The notes below the pieces were generated by a model. It was not told where the DNA came from and did not search any database. It saw nothing but the letters and a program-made list of their open reading frames with translations. From Reyranella sp. (lineage in GTDB: Bacteria > Pseudomonadota > Alphaproteobacteria > Reyranellales > Reyranellaceae): a DNA stretch of 64,000 bases. The translations under genes and the position numbers were made by a program. Of this stretch, positions 55,301 to 62,635 are shown piece after piece (the first letter of the stretch is position 1; every line of letters starts with the position of its first letter). The stretch spans positions 356,247-420,246 of the forward strand of contig NZ_SCVC01000011.1 of the NCBI RefSeq assembly GCF_004297405.1, read 5' to 3'.

Positions 55301-56567
55301 TGGTGATGCGCACGGCTACGCGCTGTTCCTGCGAAAACAACCTGATGCGCTGCGTAACCGAGATGTCCTCGGGATGGTTGGCCGTGTCGTTGAAGAACGC
55401 ATCGTCCGGGTAAGTGTCGAGATCGCCCTGGGGCATGTCCTCGCCGGCGACGGCAGTCATCACGAACGGTGCTGCCCCAGAGTTCACATCGACAAAAAGG
55501 ACGAAGTTCTCTGCCTCTGGCCCGCTGCTTGCCGGGACCGTGACCTGATAGCGATCCGCACGTGCCGCTTCTGCATTGGAACTGGGAATTGCCTCCGTCT
55601 CGTAGAGTTTGCCTGCCATGTCGTAGATGCGGATGGCGACCTTCAGCGCATCGCCCTGGAAGTCCAAATCAAAGCTGAGGTCGCCCCAAAGCCCGAATGA
55701 CGGCTGGATGCCGATGAGCATCTCACGGACGCCGACATTGAAGGCCACGCCGGCGGAGTCTTGCGTCGCAACGAAGAGTCTGGCCTCGGGAACGTAGATG
55801 CCCTGCCAATCGTCGCCGATGCCGAAATGCGCGAGCAGGTCGAGGGGAGTGTGCTGATCGGACAGGTCGAGTACGGCTTTGCGGATTCCGAAGCCGAACT
55901 GCTTACCCTTGGTTAGGGCAAACGGCGGCTCCATTGCGAGCAGGCTCGCGACGCCTCGGTCCGCATCTTCGAGAGTTTCGGTGCCGAAGCTGCCGAGGCC
56001 GACGTCGAAGTCGGTGCTGACCGCGGAGTCCTGCGTCATGCGCAAAAGGATGCGGGGCAAGATCAGCTTGACGACGGGATGGTCCGGATCCGGCACGAGC
56101 ACCCAACCGCTCAACTTGGCGCCGATCAGCCGATCGATCTGGACCGTGACGACCTCGAACATCAGTTCGAGCCGGAACTGCGTCGATGGAAAATCGGACG
56201 CGGCGGTGCCCGACGTCGGTCCGAGAGAATTGAGCAGCGTGGGAAGAGCCCCGACCCCGCTAACGGTGAGCGCGCCAGCGGCGCGGCGCGCGGCAGTCAG
56301 GCGGAAGTGGACGACGATGTTGTGCCACTCGAAGCGCCCAACATCGCCCGACTGTGCGCCACCGCCTGCGGAAGGTGAGAAGACCGGGGACTGAGGATTG
56401 TCCGAGTCGATGCGCGCGTCACCCCAGATAACGACGCCATCGTCGTCCCAAGCAGTGTCGTACTCATCGACATGCAGCAGCTCGAGAGCGCTCTGTACAC
56501 CGGGCCCGAGGTCAACGCCGGCGAAGAAGTAGGGACGCACGACATCGATTAACGCGATCTTGGCCAT
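49362..56567 (-). CDS. Giant multidomain protein with internal OmpA-like domain (2401 aa)
   Basis: About 2401 residues, the largest gene here. AGGAG lies six bases before ATG 56567 (MAKIALIDVVRPYFFAGVDL). There is no signal peptide. Residues about 1-330 are beta-rich. Residues 560-660 form an OmpA-like peptidoglycan-binding domain (TIRVDGFASREDGDAQTTYN, then LSDRRTEYLKAILVERGI). Residues about 1000-1400 are glycine-rich repeated strands (YLEIKSDGFAGQLDLSLPSI, IPLGGTGLAVFGFLGLFAMH, VGVGFAPFYFAGRVFLDGKL) that remind me of DUF6603-type proteins. The remaining third is low-complexity beta sandwich ending in PPPPLPPPP and a short tail. Its last bases overlap the next gene (ATGA). No catalytic motif is visible. 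Function unknown; a structural shell or delivery component is speculation. Confidence 0.85.
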   Translation of the reverse strand: MAKIALIDVVRPYFFAGVDLGPGVQSALELLHVDEYDTAWDDDGVVIWGDARIDSDNPQSPVFSPSAGGGAQSGDVGRFEWHNIVVHFRLTAARRAAGALTVSGVGALPTLLNSLGPTSGTAASDFPSTQFRLELMFEVVTVQIDRLIGAKLSGWVLVPDPDHPVVKLILPRILLRMTQDSAVSTDFDVGLGSFGTETLEDADRGVASLLAMEPPFALTKGKQFGFGIRKAVLDLSDQHTPLDLLAHFGIGDDWQGIYVPEARLFVATQDSAGVAFNVGVREMLIGIQPSFGLWGDLSFDLDFQGDALKVAIRIYDMAGKLYETEAIPSSNAEAARADRYQVTVPASSGPEAENFVLFVDVNSGAAPFVMTAVAGEDMPQGDLDTYPDDAFFNDTANHPEDISVTQRIRLFSQEQRVAVRITSRNPAQRRLIVLDVFPNRQFHPEPSPEPAKVPTPALDPESARIRISDSTDADAVLTLSPPDGVLTVDGQAKTLSDGAVRIPIPEDSSKSVEASWTTAGSETRERFTIPFAKGRPREGETTGALSIIGSVDDFVARALEDTSLTIRVDGFASREDGDAQTTYNKALSDRRTEYLKAILVERGIAAARISDTGFGNNSVPQATTPITSGLVPGDRSANDVFRNPNYVPDPYRVAVASLMRPTSTTQSYSGTLSRKKRDTVPTPKRDEVTAPQGQQADWLRHIGGTVRFERDLVPIAGELRLTVDFKTAHEEGLDKFRNDVDLIGPGLEDPQEQARLPQGAPNPDDGVVEFRFTITHDPTTGEFTETLVARAAETDRDGLWSWGTIPVANSTAEPPSDGWRDVLGLYFTLAPLLAPNAPDAASDGEIVPLAIALGTPVLVTTLGVAHVLRLTHYGVELDVRHDQDEVHAALLVDVESAVWLNIKIANREIVTMRPDKPAKIRYKAVGFAFDSQPNQPTSFLPVFDSSRGYTIDLADSGSLRVLPGLLGEDIIKVLGARIARTNPLNIEVDLGFGADLGVVKVDRFGLRLPIDPLGTPSITAIGVSVNVEGTLEGRGYLEIKSDGFAGQLDLSLPSIGIRLAGGLAIRSITQGERSATGVLVTLSVELPTGIPLGGTGLAVFGFLGLFAMHHARLENPAARTPALDWFANVVAGDPTDLRGWGPALDKWAFGVGVVAGTIEGGTVLNVKGMLALELPGPRVLMFVKANLLKKRPPTKGSATGAIFATVDITRQRVLIGLQFDYHIEAVLDLKVPVEAGFFFDPPAFPPEHFYVDAGTIARPATAKILQLFEGTAYFMVHGDGIPDFPLGPLQGFSLATGLRVSFTWGNTDIGLYLRVAAGFDVGVGFAPFYFAGRVFLDGKLRLFIVSIEAHGQLKFLSDGDDSRLEGRICGKVSFFFFSVKGCVGFSLGDMPGAPFPPSPIRDLMLQSRSPALVEGSGVDRGIDTVLCHGTENGSVPIVEVREGDNVIQRQVFVPIDAIPLVQFEVAPRMASGATVDGQLSSGLPPGFGQGWQKRGPNFLKYEIRSIELQLVAIAGSPVAPGTSPVTPGPRPYTWRHPPQQGGSDGMPVELALLDWKPTNVDKAMLQSPGLDGMVDDRFGDVCTKVAEAASVLWTFRHSLMGPSEAGWRLTGEAWPDAPGTTRSQPVDTAVKVYETWRTNTFLDGLMPGLAARVVGTQAACPRPPRRPFDPRVVAIDRLRMLEMAFEPSPPTTRPPRDRRLAETIIARAPRVTTNATEAARFTPALDLVAAASTQQCVAKVLQAPYEVLAESIVTAPGFDGLLANALNKLDDQRKESLRDVTCIKGGPFVTLTLLIFARIKMVAKGLVKVRAFGTGNKEIAGTTVTFAQLNTSGVSVPPKWDDTTGPWWDDVRLARAYFGSALKGAGGWGEFIVQIKLPSPALRVEIGVSPLPVAIHEFGMSPPSYFLAVIEGLSEYEVVRAEEDGAESNADLSGLVVALDDAKHALLKPNAEYRVVVHYSAELGQKPVEPEDGQDPNEIVTLRTVDSNDTGIGPAVRTFFTDAEAPRNLDPWILVEYPPSGELYHFTDDPVVVVFATNDVLELYAAYDRQLRAVARAASFRGSAGTPEEPLMQFLIAARYEPVTGMVFSPWEGTVRRLLNGLTCGDFNPASDRHGRVSLPFALDPLTEYIVDLEPLTMGGALARPPLRPEDMGHRPLHRQSFTTSKYRSREEFAKAVRLAPVIPDRVANPAPLASLPDEVTDEAFDGALVEADLEVRTRPEFARVSVLWTTDAIAQPFAVLLETPEPAWRTRLEPEPEYDTETGIYIERWLLQRRTWLLVDELVRTTPDLVVDGGDFIRRATGTKTVNAKSVVELRDLYLGPRQVPPPPLPPPPTSLVSRIIHDASGTRTLVLLKPGARGKVVSLALARNLHPLLDAAVSDTPELCCEADLAPPPWEDGAT

Positions 56568-57082
56568 GGCGTCTCCTAGAGAACCGGGCATCGAGAATCG
56601 CTTACGACTGGCCAGAAACGCAGGCCCTCAGGTACAGCGTCGCGTACCTGATACAGAAAAAGATGAGGCTTTTGGCGAGCGTGGTCAACGCACGTGTCTG
56701 TATCTCCATTGGCAATTCGTAAATATGTGCGTGAGTTCGGTACTGGCTGCGGCCGGCAGGTTGAGGGTGACTACATTGTGCAACTGGCCGAGGTCGGCAG
56801 GCCGCTCGTCGCCCGGGCATCATCCGGCAGGATGGGGAATCTTGCGCCGACAGATCGAAGGGCAGAAAACCTAGCGCATGGACGCCGCCGGCATTGATCC
56901 CGAATCCGTGACCGACATCCTGCTGCTGCCTCGTATGGCCTTACCCATATCTTCACTGGCTTGGGCCCAGGTTCCTCCGCCACGAGGAGGTCGATCCATC
57001 GATCGCAGCTGAGATGGACAGTAAGCACCTATGGGGCGGGAAAACGGCGCATAGTCGGACGGCGCTGAGCTATCGGAGACGG
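56568..57082. other. Intergenic stretch upstream of the giant genes
   Basis: About 515 bases with no supported gene; the small frames have no recognisable product. It must contain the promoter of the 56567-to-43181 operon, next to an AT-richer segment near 56650-56740 (around GATACAGAAAAAGATGAGG and GGCAATTCGTAAATATGTG). I see no clear promoter consensus. Confidence 0.45.
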
Positions 57083-57523
57083 TCAGTTGAGTCCGTCTCT
57101 CAATAGGTAGGCGCTGGCAAGACAGATCAGGATCGCGACGAGCGCGGCGGCGAACAGGATGATTGCCGCACGCGTCGGGGTGCGGCTCGAGCGGCCGGCC
57201 ATCATCAGTGCCCCGCTCGCGGTGAAACAGACACCGGTCAATATCAGGGCGATGAGGGCAAACAGTAGGGCGCGGGCTTCGAAGGCGGTACCGCGGAAAC
57301 TCGGAGCAGGCTCGCCCGCGACGGCCGGAAGCAGGCCGGACGACCAAAACCAGACGACGCTGCCGACGACGCCCGCGAGGATGAGGCCAAGAAGAACCAG
57401 GTGCCGTCCGCGCGCCGCGATCTCGTCGCGTCCGAACATCCGGCGTCCGCACGCCGGGCAACGCTGCACGCGTTGCGTGGTGCGCGCGCCGCAGAAGGGA
57501 GATAGGCAGACACGGTCGTTCAC
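57083..57523 (-). CDS. Zinc-ribbon membrane protein (146 aa)
   Basis: About 146 residues from GTG 57523, chosen for GGAG seven bases upstream. Cys6, Cys11, Cys22 and Cys25 (VCLSPFCGARTTQ, RCPACGRRMFG) form a short zinc ribbon at the N-terminus. Three hydrophobic helices follow: HLVLLGLILAGVVGSVVWFW, LFALIALILTGVCFTASGAL and AAIILFAAALVAILICLASA. The first Cys pair is spaced CxxxxC rather than CxxC. It is probably a small inner-membrane protein with a cytosolic zinc-binding knob; function unknown. Confidence 0.65.
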   Translation of the reverse strand: MNDRVCLSPFCGARTTQRVQRCPACGRRMFGRDEIAARGRHLVLLGLILAGVVGSVVWFWSSGLLPAVAGEPAPSFRGTAFEARALLFALIALILTGVCFTASGALMMAGRSSRTPTRAAIILFAAALVAILICLASAYLLRDGLN

Positions 57524-57809
57524 GGGTTCGCTCCTCGTGGTTGTAGCCGACGGACATCTACGCATACGGATCCGAGCGGAGCTTGCCGGGTCATCGATCT
57601 AGCAGATTTCTCCCTCCCTTGGGGCACTCTCGATCGCAGCATGACCGCGGAGTCGTCGGGCATCATGTGTATCGTGGCCGCCGGATGTTGCAGTACCTTC
57701 CCCAAGGGTTTTGGCGGCGCGCCCTGACTGCCTCTGCTAGTGCTGCACTACGCGGCAACCGCTGAGGAAAGGTGTGCTTCGGCCTGGAAGTGTCAGCCGG
57801 TGAGGCGTG

Positions 57810-58382
57810 ATGATCGAGGTTAGATCAAAGATTGAATCTCATCGCTGCTGGCCGCTCGCCGTGCACGAGGCAGCTCATGCAATCCTGGGGGTGTTGTTTG
57901 GCTTGCGCCTCATGCGCCTGGAAATTGATCTGCGGTCTTGGGAGGGTAGCGCCATTTTTCATGATCGTTTTCCCCCTCATGCGTGGCGACAGGATCTGTT
58001 GGTGGCCTTGGCGGGCGAGCTAGCCCAGAAACGCGCGGACCCTACCGGTTGGTCCCTTTGCAACGGCGTGGGAAGCTCTCGGGCAGAGGCCGATCAGAAG
58101 CAAGCGTGGGAGGCGGTCGGCCGGTTCAATGACTTGCCCACCATCGACGATAAAGAACGCATTGCAGCCTTGCGCCTGGCCGAGGGAGCACGGGTTTCTG
58201 GTCTGCTCGTCAACAAACTGTGGCCAACAATCACGGCGCTAGCCGAGAAATTGCTTGTTGCGAATGGACACCTTGAAGGTGATTCAATTGAGCGCTTTCT
58301 CACTGAAGAACTTCCAGCGGAGACACGGCGCGCGATTGCCGATGGGTGCGAATTTGCCAACCGAGAGCCACACGGAGAGTAA
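57810..58382 (+). CDS. M41-like putative metalloprotease domain without AAA module
   Basis: About 190 residues. The N-terminus has HEAAH (His19, Glu20, His23) in WPLAVHEAAHAILGVLFGLR, the zinc motif of FtsH-type M41 peptidases. It continues with a strand MRLEIDL, then DLLVALAGELAQKRADPTG, which matches the segment that supplies the third zinc ligand in M41 enzymes but here has Glu in AGELAQ. The C-terminal half is helical (VSGLLVNKLWPTITALAEKL). No ATPase, membrane or signal segment is present, so it is a stand-alone domain. The ATG 57810 start is preferred to GTG 57807. It could be a free protease or an inactive relative. Confidence 0.75.
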   Translation: MIEVRSKIESHRCWPLAVHEAAHAILGVLFGLRLMRLEIDLRSWEGSAIFHDRFPPHAWRQDLLVALAGELAQKRADPTGWSLCNGVGSSRAEADQKQAWEAVGRFNDLPTIDDKERIAALRLAEGARVSGLLVNKLWPTITALAEKLLVANGHLEGDSIERFLTEELPAETRRAIADGCEFANREPHGE

Positions 58383-58540
58383 ACGTACCGCACAGAAATC
58401 TGTCCGTCGGACGGGAACTCAGCGCTGAAAAGTTCTGTCCGACGATCCGGAGCAGGACGCTTGTCGTTCCAGTGCATTGTCACTGGGAAGTCGGGGCCTC
58501 GTAGCTGTCGATGGCGGCATCTGCGCCCGCGCGAAGAGTG

Positions 58541-59548
58541 CTAGATTCGGTAGCGGACCACGATGTTGCGAGTATGCAATTTGACTTGCCGCCAGAGCGG
58601 CGCCAGCACTCGGCTGGTTAGCGGAATAGCCAACAGTCCGACGCCGAAGCCGACCACACCGGCTCCCGCAGCTTCCACCAGCCAAGCAACGATCGCCGGC
58701 GCAAAGGGAACGGAACGTGCCACGGCTGCACCCGCATCATGGAGCGCATGCATTGGCCAGCCAAAGCCATACGCTTCGAGGCCATGAAGAATGATGCCAC
58801 CGCCAACCCAAATCATCGCTGCAGTGCCGATAGTTCCCAACGCGCTGAGCACATAGGGCATGGTCCGGACGATCGCGCGGCCGGTCATGTGGAGCGGCGC
58901 AGCAGCGGACGAAGTCGGTGACAGGTGTGCAAGCGCCAAACCGAGATCGTCTGCTTTGACGATCAGGGCGACGACACCATAGACAGCCGCCGTTATTCCG
59001 ATACCGACGACGGCGAGTATGATCGCCTGCTTCAAAGTGCTGTCGCCGGGGATGGCGGCAAGCGTGATGGCCATGATTTCGGCCGAGAGGATGAAATCGG
59101 TCTTGATCGCACCGGCAATCTTCTGGTCCTCGAAGCTTTTGGCGTCGACCGTGACTGTTTCGAGCTTTGCTTCGTGAGCCTGCGCACCGTGCGGGATGAG
59201 AAGCTCGTAGATCTTCTCGGCGCCTTCGTAGCAGAGGTAAGCCCCACCGATCATCAAAAGCGGCGTTATCGCTTGGGGCAGCAAAAGGCTGAGGGCCAGG
59301 GCCGCGGGCAAGAGGATCAGGAGCTTGTTCTTGAGCGAACCGAGCGCGATCCTGCCAATGATCGGTAACTCTCTCGCGGGGCTGAAATCGGTGAGATAGC
59401 GTGGAGTGACGGCGGTGTCGTCGATGACGACACCGGCGGCCTTTGTGCCGGCCTTGACAGCCTGGCCAGCGACATCGTCGATGGACGCCGCAGCAACTTT
59501 CGCCAGCGCTGCGATATCGTCCAAAAGGGCCATTAGACCAACGCTCAT
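58541..59548 (-). CDS. DUF808 (YedI-like) membrane protein
   Basis: About 335 residues of the DUF808 family. The family start is LMALLDDIAALAKVAAASID, followed by DDTAVTPRYLTDFSPARELP and IIGRIALGSLKNKLLILLPA. Four to six membrane segments follow, including ITPLLMIGGAYLCYEGAEKI, AIILAVVGIGITAAVYGVVA and IVAWLVEAAGAGVVGFGVGL, with FEDQKIAGAIKTDFILSAEI between them. Homologues such as E. coli YedI are uncharacterised. ATG 59548 is likely, and a later ATG (at LMALLDD) is possible. It is not obviously part of a neighbouring operon. Confidence 0.85.
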   Translation of the reverse strand: MSVGLMALLDDIAALAKVAAASIDDVAGQAVKAGTKAAGVVIDDTAVTPRYLTDFSPARELPIIGRIALGSLKNKLLILLPAALALSLLLPQAITPLLMIGGAYLCYEGAEKIYELLIPHGAQAHEAKLETVTVDAKSFEDQKIAGAIKTDFILSAEIMAITLAAIPGDSTLKQAIILAVVGIGITAAVYGVVALIVKADDLGLALAHLSPTSSAAAPLHMTGRAIVRTMPYVLSALGTIGTAAMIWVGGGIILHGLEAYGFGWPMHALHDAGAAVARSVPFAPAIVAWLVEAAGAGVVGFGVGLLAIPLTSRVLAPLWRQVKLHTRNIVVRYRI

Positions 59549-59598
59549 GTGCACCACTCGAGAAGTCAGGCGACCGACACCAAAGAAAAGTCGAGCCG

Positions 59599-59727
59599 CC
59601 AGCCCGCCAAGACGGCCTCGAGCGACACTATACGTTAGTAGCTATCGCTGACTCCCAAATGAAGCCGCGCAAATCTCACGGGGACGGCGATTACCGAATG
59701 CTGCTCGCGGCCGTCTTGGCGGGCTGG
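59599..59727. repeat. Imperfect 25-bp inverted repeat with 79-base spacer
   Basis: Arms at 59599-59623 and 59703-59727 are reverse complements over 25 bases with a single mismatch; the outer 19 bases are perfect (left arm begins CCAGCCCGCCAAG). They flank an intergenic spacer between the DUF808 and GntR genes. Such a structure could be a strong RNA hairpin after the GntR gene, or the ends of a small non-autonomous element. No target duplication was noticed. Confidence 0.7.
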
Positions 59728-59792
59728 ATTCGAACAGCATAGATCACATCGAAAAGTACCGTCTTCGATCAAACTACGGCAAGAAGCTGCTC

Positions 59793-60461
59793 TCACGAAC
59801 TTTGGATGAGTAGCTGTAAGGCAGTATCGCGAGTGTCGAGAACGAGCTGGCGGGCAGTTCGTTCAGCGTCCGATGCATCGCCCGCAATGACCGCTTTTAC
59901 TAACTTGCTCCAATTGGTACTGGATTGCCGGCGGCGTTCAGAGGTGGAGAGGCTGAGCCGCGTATATCGAGCGGTCTGACGCCCGAACGACAAGATGAGA
60001 TCGGCAAGCCGGCGGCTGCCGGCGTGTCGAACGCAGAATTCGCTGATGGCCAAGCTCGCCCGCGCATAGTCGTCGCCATCATCGAGGGCACGCTGCAGGG
60101 CTTCGAGCAATCGCTCCAGCTCCGCTGTTTTGTCAGCGGGCAATGCCCGTACCAGCCGATGGCATGCCAGCCCCATCAGGTGGGCGCGAATCTCGAAGAT
60201 GTCCTGCACCTCATCCACGGAAAGGGAGGTCACCTGAGCGCCACGTTGTGGCAGGATCGTCACGAGGCCTTCGCGCTCTACTATGCGCAAAGCCTCTCGC
60301 ACGGACGCCCGACTGACGCCGAAGGCGGCGGCCAGATCGACTTCCCGTAGCTTTTGCCCTGGCCTGAATTCGTTCTCGACAATGCCTTGACCAATTCGCA
60401 CCGCGATCTGGGCAGGCAGGGTCGCATAGATATCGTAGGTCTTCTGAGGAGGACTAGCCAT
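59793..60461 (-). CDS. GntR-family regulator (FadR/FCD subfamily)
   Basis: A 222-residue regulator. Residues 15-75 are a GntR winged helix (GIVENEFRPGQKLREVDLAA, AFGVSRASVREALRIVEREG), and residues 90-215 are an all-helical FCD effector domain (DEVQDIFEIRAHLMGLACHR, EFCVRHAGSRRLADLILSFG with the typical His/Asp metal region). FCD-type regulators respond to organic acids. It is divergent from the dioxygenase operon that starts at 60562, and a palindrome in the 100-base gap is a likely operator, so it probably controls that operon and itself. Confidence 0.92.
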   Translation of the reverse strand: MASPPQKTYDIYATLPAQIAVRIGQGIVENEFRPGQKLREVDLAAAFGVSRASVREALRIVEREGLVTILPQRGAQVTSLSVDEVQDIFEIRAHLMGLACHRLVRALPADKTAELERLLEALQRALDDGDDYARASLAISEFCVRHAGSRRLADLILSFGRQTARYTRLSLSTSERRRQSSTNWSKLVKAVIAGDASDAERTARQLVLDTRDTALQLLIQSS

Positions 60462-60531
60462 GGATTGACCTGCTTTATCGGGATTTTTCGCTTGCTTCCA
60501 CTAACTCTGTGCTGGAGTGTCCGATATTAAT

Positions 60532-60543
60532 AATGTCGACATT
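60532..60543. promoter_or_regulatory. Palindromic operator candidate in divergent GntR/dioxygenase gap
   Basis: A perfect 12-base palindrome AATGTCGACATT lies 18 bases before the dioxygenase start and 70 bases from the GntR start. Position and symmetry suit binding of a GntR dimer. Not experimentally known. Confidence 0.45.
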
Positions 60544-60561
60544 CTGCGGGAGGAAGTGACC

Positions 60562-61620
60562 ATGAGGGAATTCGAGCTTGAGCAGGTCATTTCCCGCGCC
60601 GCGTGGCTGGGAAGCGATATCCAAACTGGCGACGAGTGGATCTACCGGCTGAGCGAGCTCGAGATCGCCGAGATCGATGCCGCGCTACGCCACCTGCAAT
60701 CGACTGGACAGCAGATCCCCGATGTCAGGAAAGAGCATTTCCCGCTCAAGCGCTTTGCGCGCACGCTTCGTCTGTTGCAGACGGAGATCGAGAACGGGCT
60801 GGGCATCATGCTCATCCGCGGCCTGCCGCGCGATCGCTACAGCGCGGAGGAGATGGGGCTCATCTATTGGGGGATCGGCGCACATCTAGGCCGAGCGGTT
60901 GCGCAGAACGCACAGGGCGACGTGCTGGGTCATGTCCGCGACCTCGGTCGCGATCAATACAAGGACATGCATGCGCGCGGCTATCAGACGGCATCTCTGC
61001 TGCCCTTCCATAACGATTCTTGCGACATCGTCGGTCTGTGCTGCTTGGAGACGGCGAAGGACGGTGGCCTTTCCGCGGTGGCCAGTTCCGTTTCGGTCTA
61101 TAACGCGCTGCTGCGCTCGCGGCCCGACCTCGTCAAGGTGCTGACCCAACCATTCTATGCGGATCGCCGCGGCGAGGAGTCAGAGGGCCAGAAGCCCTAT
61201 TACGTCACGCCAATCTTCATCTGGCACAAAGGCCGGATGTTCAACCGCTTCAACCGCACCTTCATCGACTCGGCGCAGCGCTTCAATGAGGTGCCGCGCC
61301 TCACGCCATTGCAGATCGAGGCACTCGATGCGATCGCAGCGCTCTGCAAAGATCCGACCTTCCGCCTCGACATGAAGCTGGAGCGTGGCGACATGCAGTT
61401 CGTGAACAATTACTGCGTGCTCCATTCGCGGACAGCCTACGAGGATCACCAGGAGGAGGGGCGGAAGCGGCATCTCCTGCGCCTGTGGCTGCGCACGCCG
61501 GCCTTCGAGGATTTCCCATCGGCGTTGCGCGACCGTTATCAGGACATGGACAAGTGGCGCGCAAACCCACGTGCGCCTTCTTACAATTTCGTCACGATGA
61601 AAGAGGTGACGACACACTGA
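60562..61620 (+). CDS. TauD/TfdA-family Fe(II)/2-oxoglutarate dioxygenase
   Basis: About 352 residues. The iron ligands are His150 and Asp152 (LPFHNDSC) and His288 (NYCVLHSRTAYEDH), with the 2-oxoglutarate Arg in HLLRLWLRTP. The family hydroxylates or cleaves sulfonates, phenoxyacids, amino acids and related compounds. ATG 60562 is preferred over 60517 because GGAGG lies nine bases upstream. It is the first gene after the GntR regulator and is followed by two substrate-binding proteins, which suggests catabolism of an organic acid imported by them. The substrate is unknown. Confidence 0.9.
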   Translation: MREFELEQVISRAAWLGSDIQTGDEWIYRLSELEIAEIDAALRHLQSTGQQIPDVRKEHFPLKRFARTLRLLQTEIENGLGIMLIRGLPRDRYSAEEMGLIYWGIGAHLGRAVAQNAQGDVLGHVRDLGRDQYKDMHARGYQTASLLPFHNDSCDIVGLCCLETAKDGGLSAVASSVSVYNALLRSRPDLVKVLTQPFYADRRGEESEGQKPYYVTPIFIWHKGRMFNRFNRTFIDSAQRFNEVPRLTPLQIEALDAIAALCKDPTFRLDMKLERGDMQFVNNYCVLHSRTAYEDHQEEGRKRHLLRLWLRTPAFEDFPSALRDRYQDMDKWRANPRAPSYNFVTMKEVTTH

Positions 61621-61665
61621 CCTGTCGTTGCTGTTCAACAAGATCAAGAAAATCCTGGAGGAAAC

Positions 61666-62634
61666 ATGCAACTGGCAAGGCGCGCGCTGATCGGGGGCCT
61701 GGCGCTGCTGTTGTCGTACGGCAGCGCTATGGCTCAATACCCTGACAAGCCTGTGCGGCTGGTCGTACCGTTCCCACCCGGCGGCCCGACGGACGTTTTC
61801 GCCCGCGTACTGTCAGTCGGACTTGCGGAACAGCTTGGCCAGCAGGTCGTGATCGACAACAAAGCCGGTGCCGGCGGAACGGTCGGCACGGATCTCGTCG
61901 CAAAGGCGAAGCCGGATGGCTACACGCTGCTTTTCGGCACTGCCGCTACTCACGGTATCAACGTCTCCCTGTACGAGACGCTGCCTTACGATCCCCTGAA
62001 AGACTTCGAGCTGATTGCTCTCACAGGACTCGTGCCGATGGTCCTTTTGGTGCCACCGGATCAGCCGCGCGTGCTGAAGGAGCTGGTCGCGAGGCTGAGG
62101 TCTGAACCGGGCAAAGCGACCTACGCCTCTTCGGGCAACGGCACGACCAATCACCTTGCGGGCGAGCTCTTCAAGAGCCGCGCCGGCATCGATGCGGTGC
62201 ACGTACCCTATCGTGGCTCGGGGCCGGCGTTGCAGGATCTCATGGGGGGACGCGTCACCTTCATGTTCGATTCCTTCGGCACGTCGCTCGAGCAGATCAA
62301 GGCCGGCAAACTCTACGCCGTGGCGATCATGGCGGACAAACGCAGCCAGGCGCGGCCCGACGTGCCCACGACGGCCGAAGCGGGCCTCCCTGATTTCGTC
62401 GGTGGCACATGGAACGTAGTAGCCGCGCCCGCCGGAACGCCCAAGGAGTTCGTCGATCGACTGAACGTGGCGATCAACAAGGCTCTCGCCAGCGAGGCCG
62501 TGGCGGAGCGGTTGCGGCAGCTTGGTATCGAAGCCGTCACAGATTCCACTCCGGCGAGCACGCGCGCGTTTGTCGCCGCCGAGATCGCGAAGTGGCGTGA
62601 AGTCGTGCGTGCGGCTGGAGCGAAGGTCGACTGA
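61666..62634 (+). CDS. Bug-family (TctC-like) substrate-binding protein 1
   Basis: A 322-residue periplasmic solute receptor of the Bug/TTT type. A Sec signal (MQLARRALIGGLALLLSYGS, cleaved after AMA) is followed by QYPDKPVRLVVPFPPGGPTD, the family opening, then NKAGAGGTVGTDLVAKAKPD, HVPYRGSGPALQDLMGG and GTWNVVAAPAGTPKEFVDRL. These proteins bind carboxylates or aromatic acids for tripartite tricarboxylate transporters, or act as sensors. No TctA/TctB genes are seen in the window. It is followed after one base by a near-duplicate. Confidence 0.92.
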   Translation: MQLARRALIGGLALLLSYGSAMAQYPDKPVRLVVPFPPGGPTDVFARVLSVGLAEQLGQQVVIDNKAGAGGTVGTDLVAKAKPDGYTLLFGTAATHGINVSLYETLPYDPLKDFELIALTGLVPMVLLVPPDQPRVLKELVARLRSEPGKATYASSGNGTTNHLAGELFKSRAGIDAVHVPYRGSGPALQDLMGGRVTFMFDSFGTSLEQIKAGKLYAVAIMADKRSQARPDVPTTAEAGLPDFVGGTWNVVAAPAGTPKEFVDRLNVAINKALASEAVAERLRQLGIEAVTDSTPASTRAFVAAEIAKWREVVRAAGAKVD

Positions 62635-62635
62635 C

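Noticed and set aside
59700..59740. tRNA-like T-arm (GGATTCGAACAGC)
   Set aside because: No acceptor, anticodon or D-arm can be formed around it; it is part of the inverted repeat flank.
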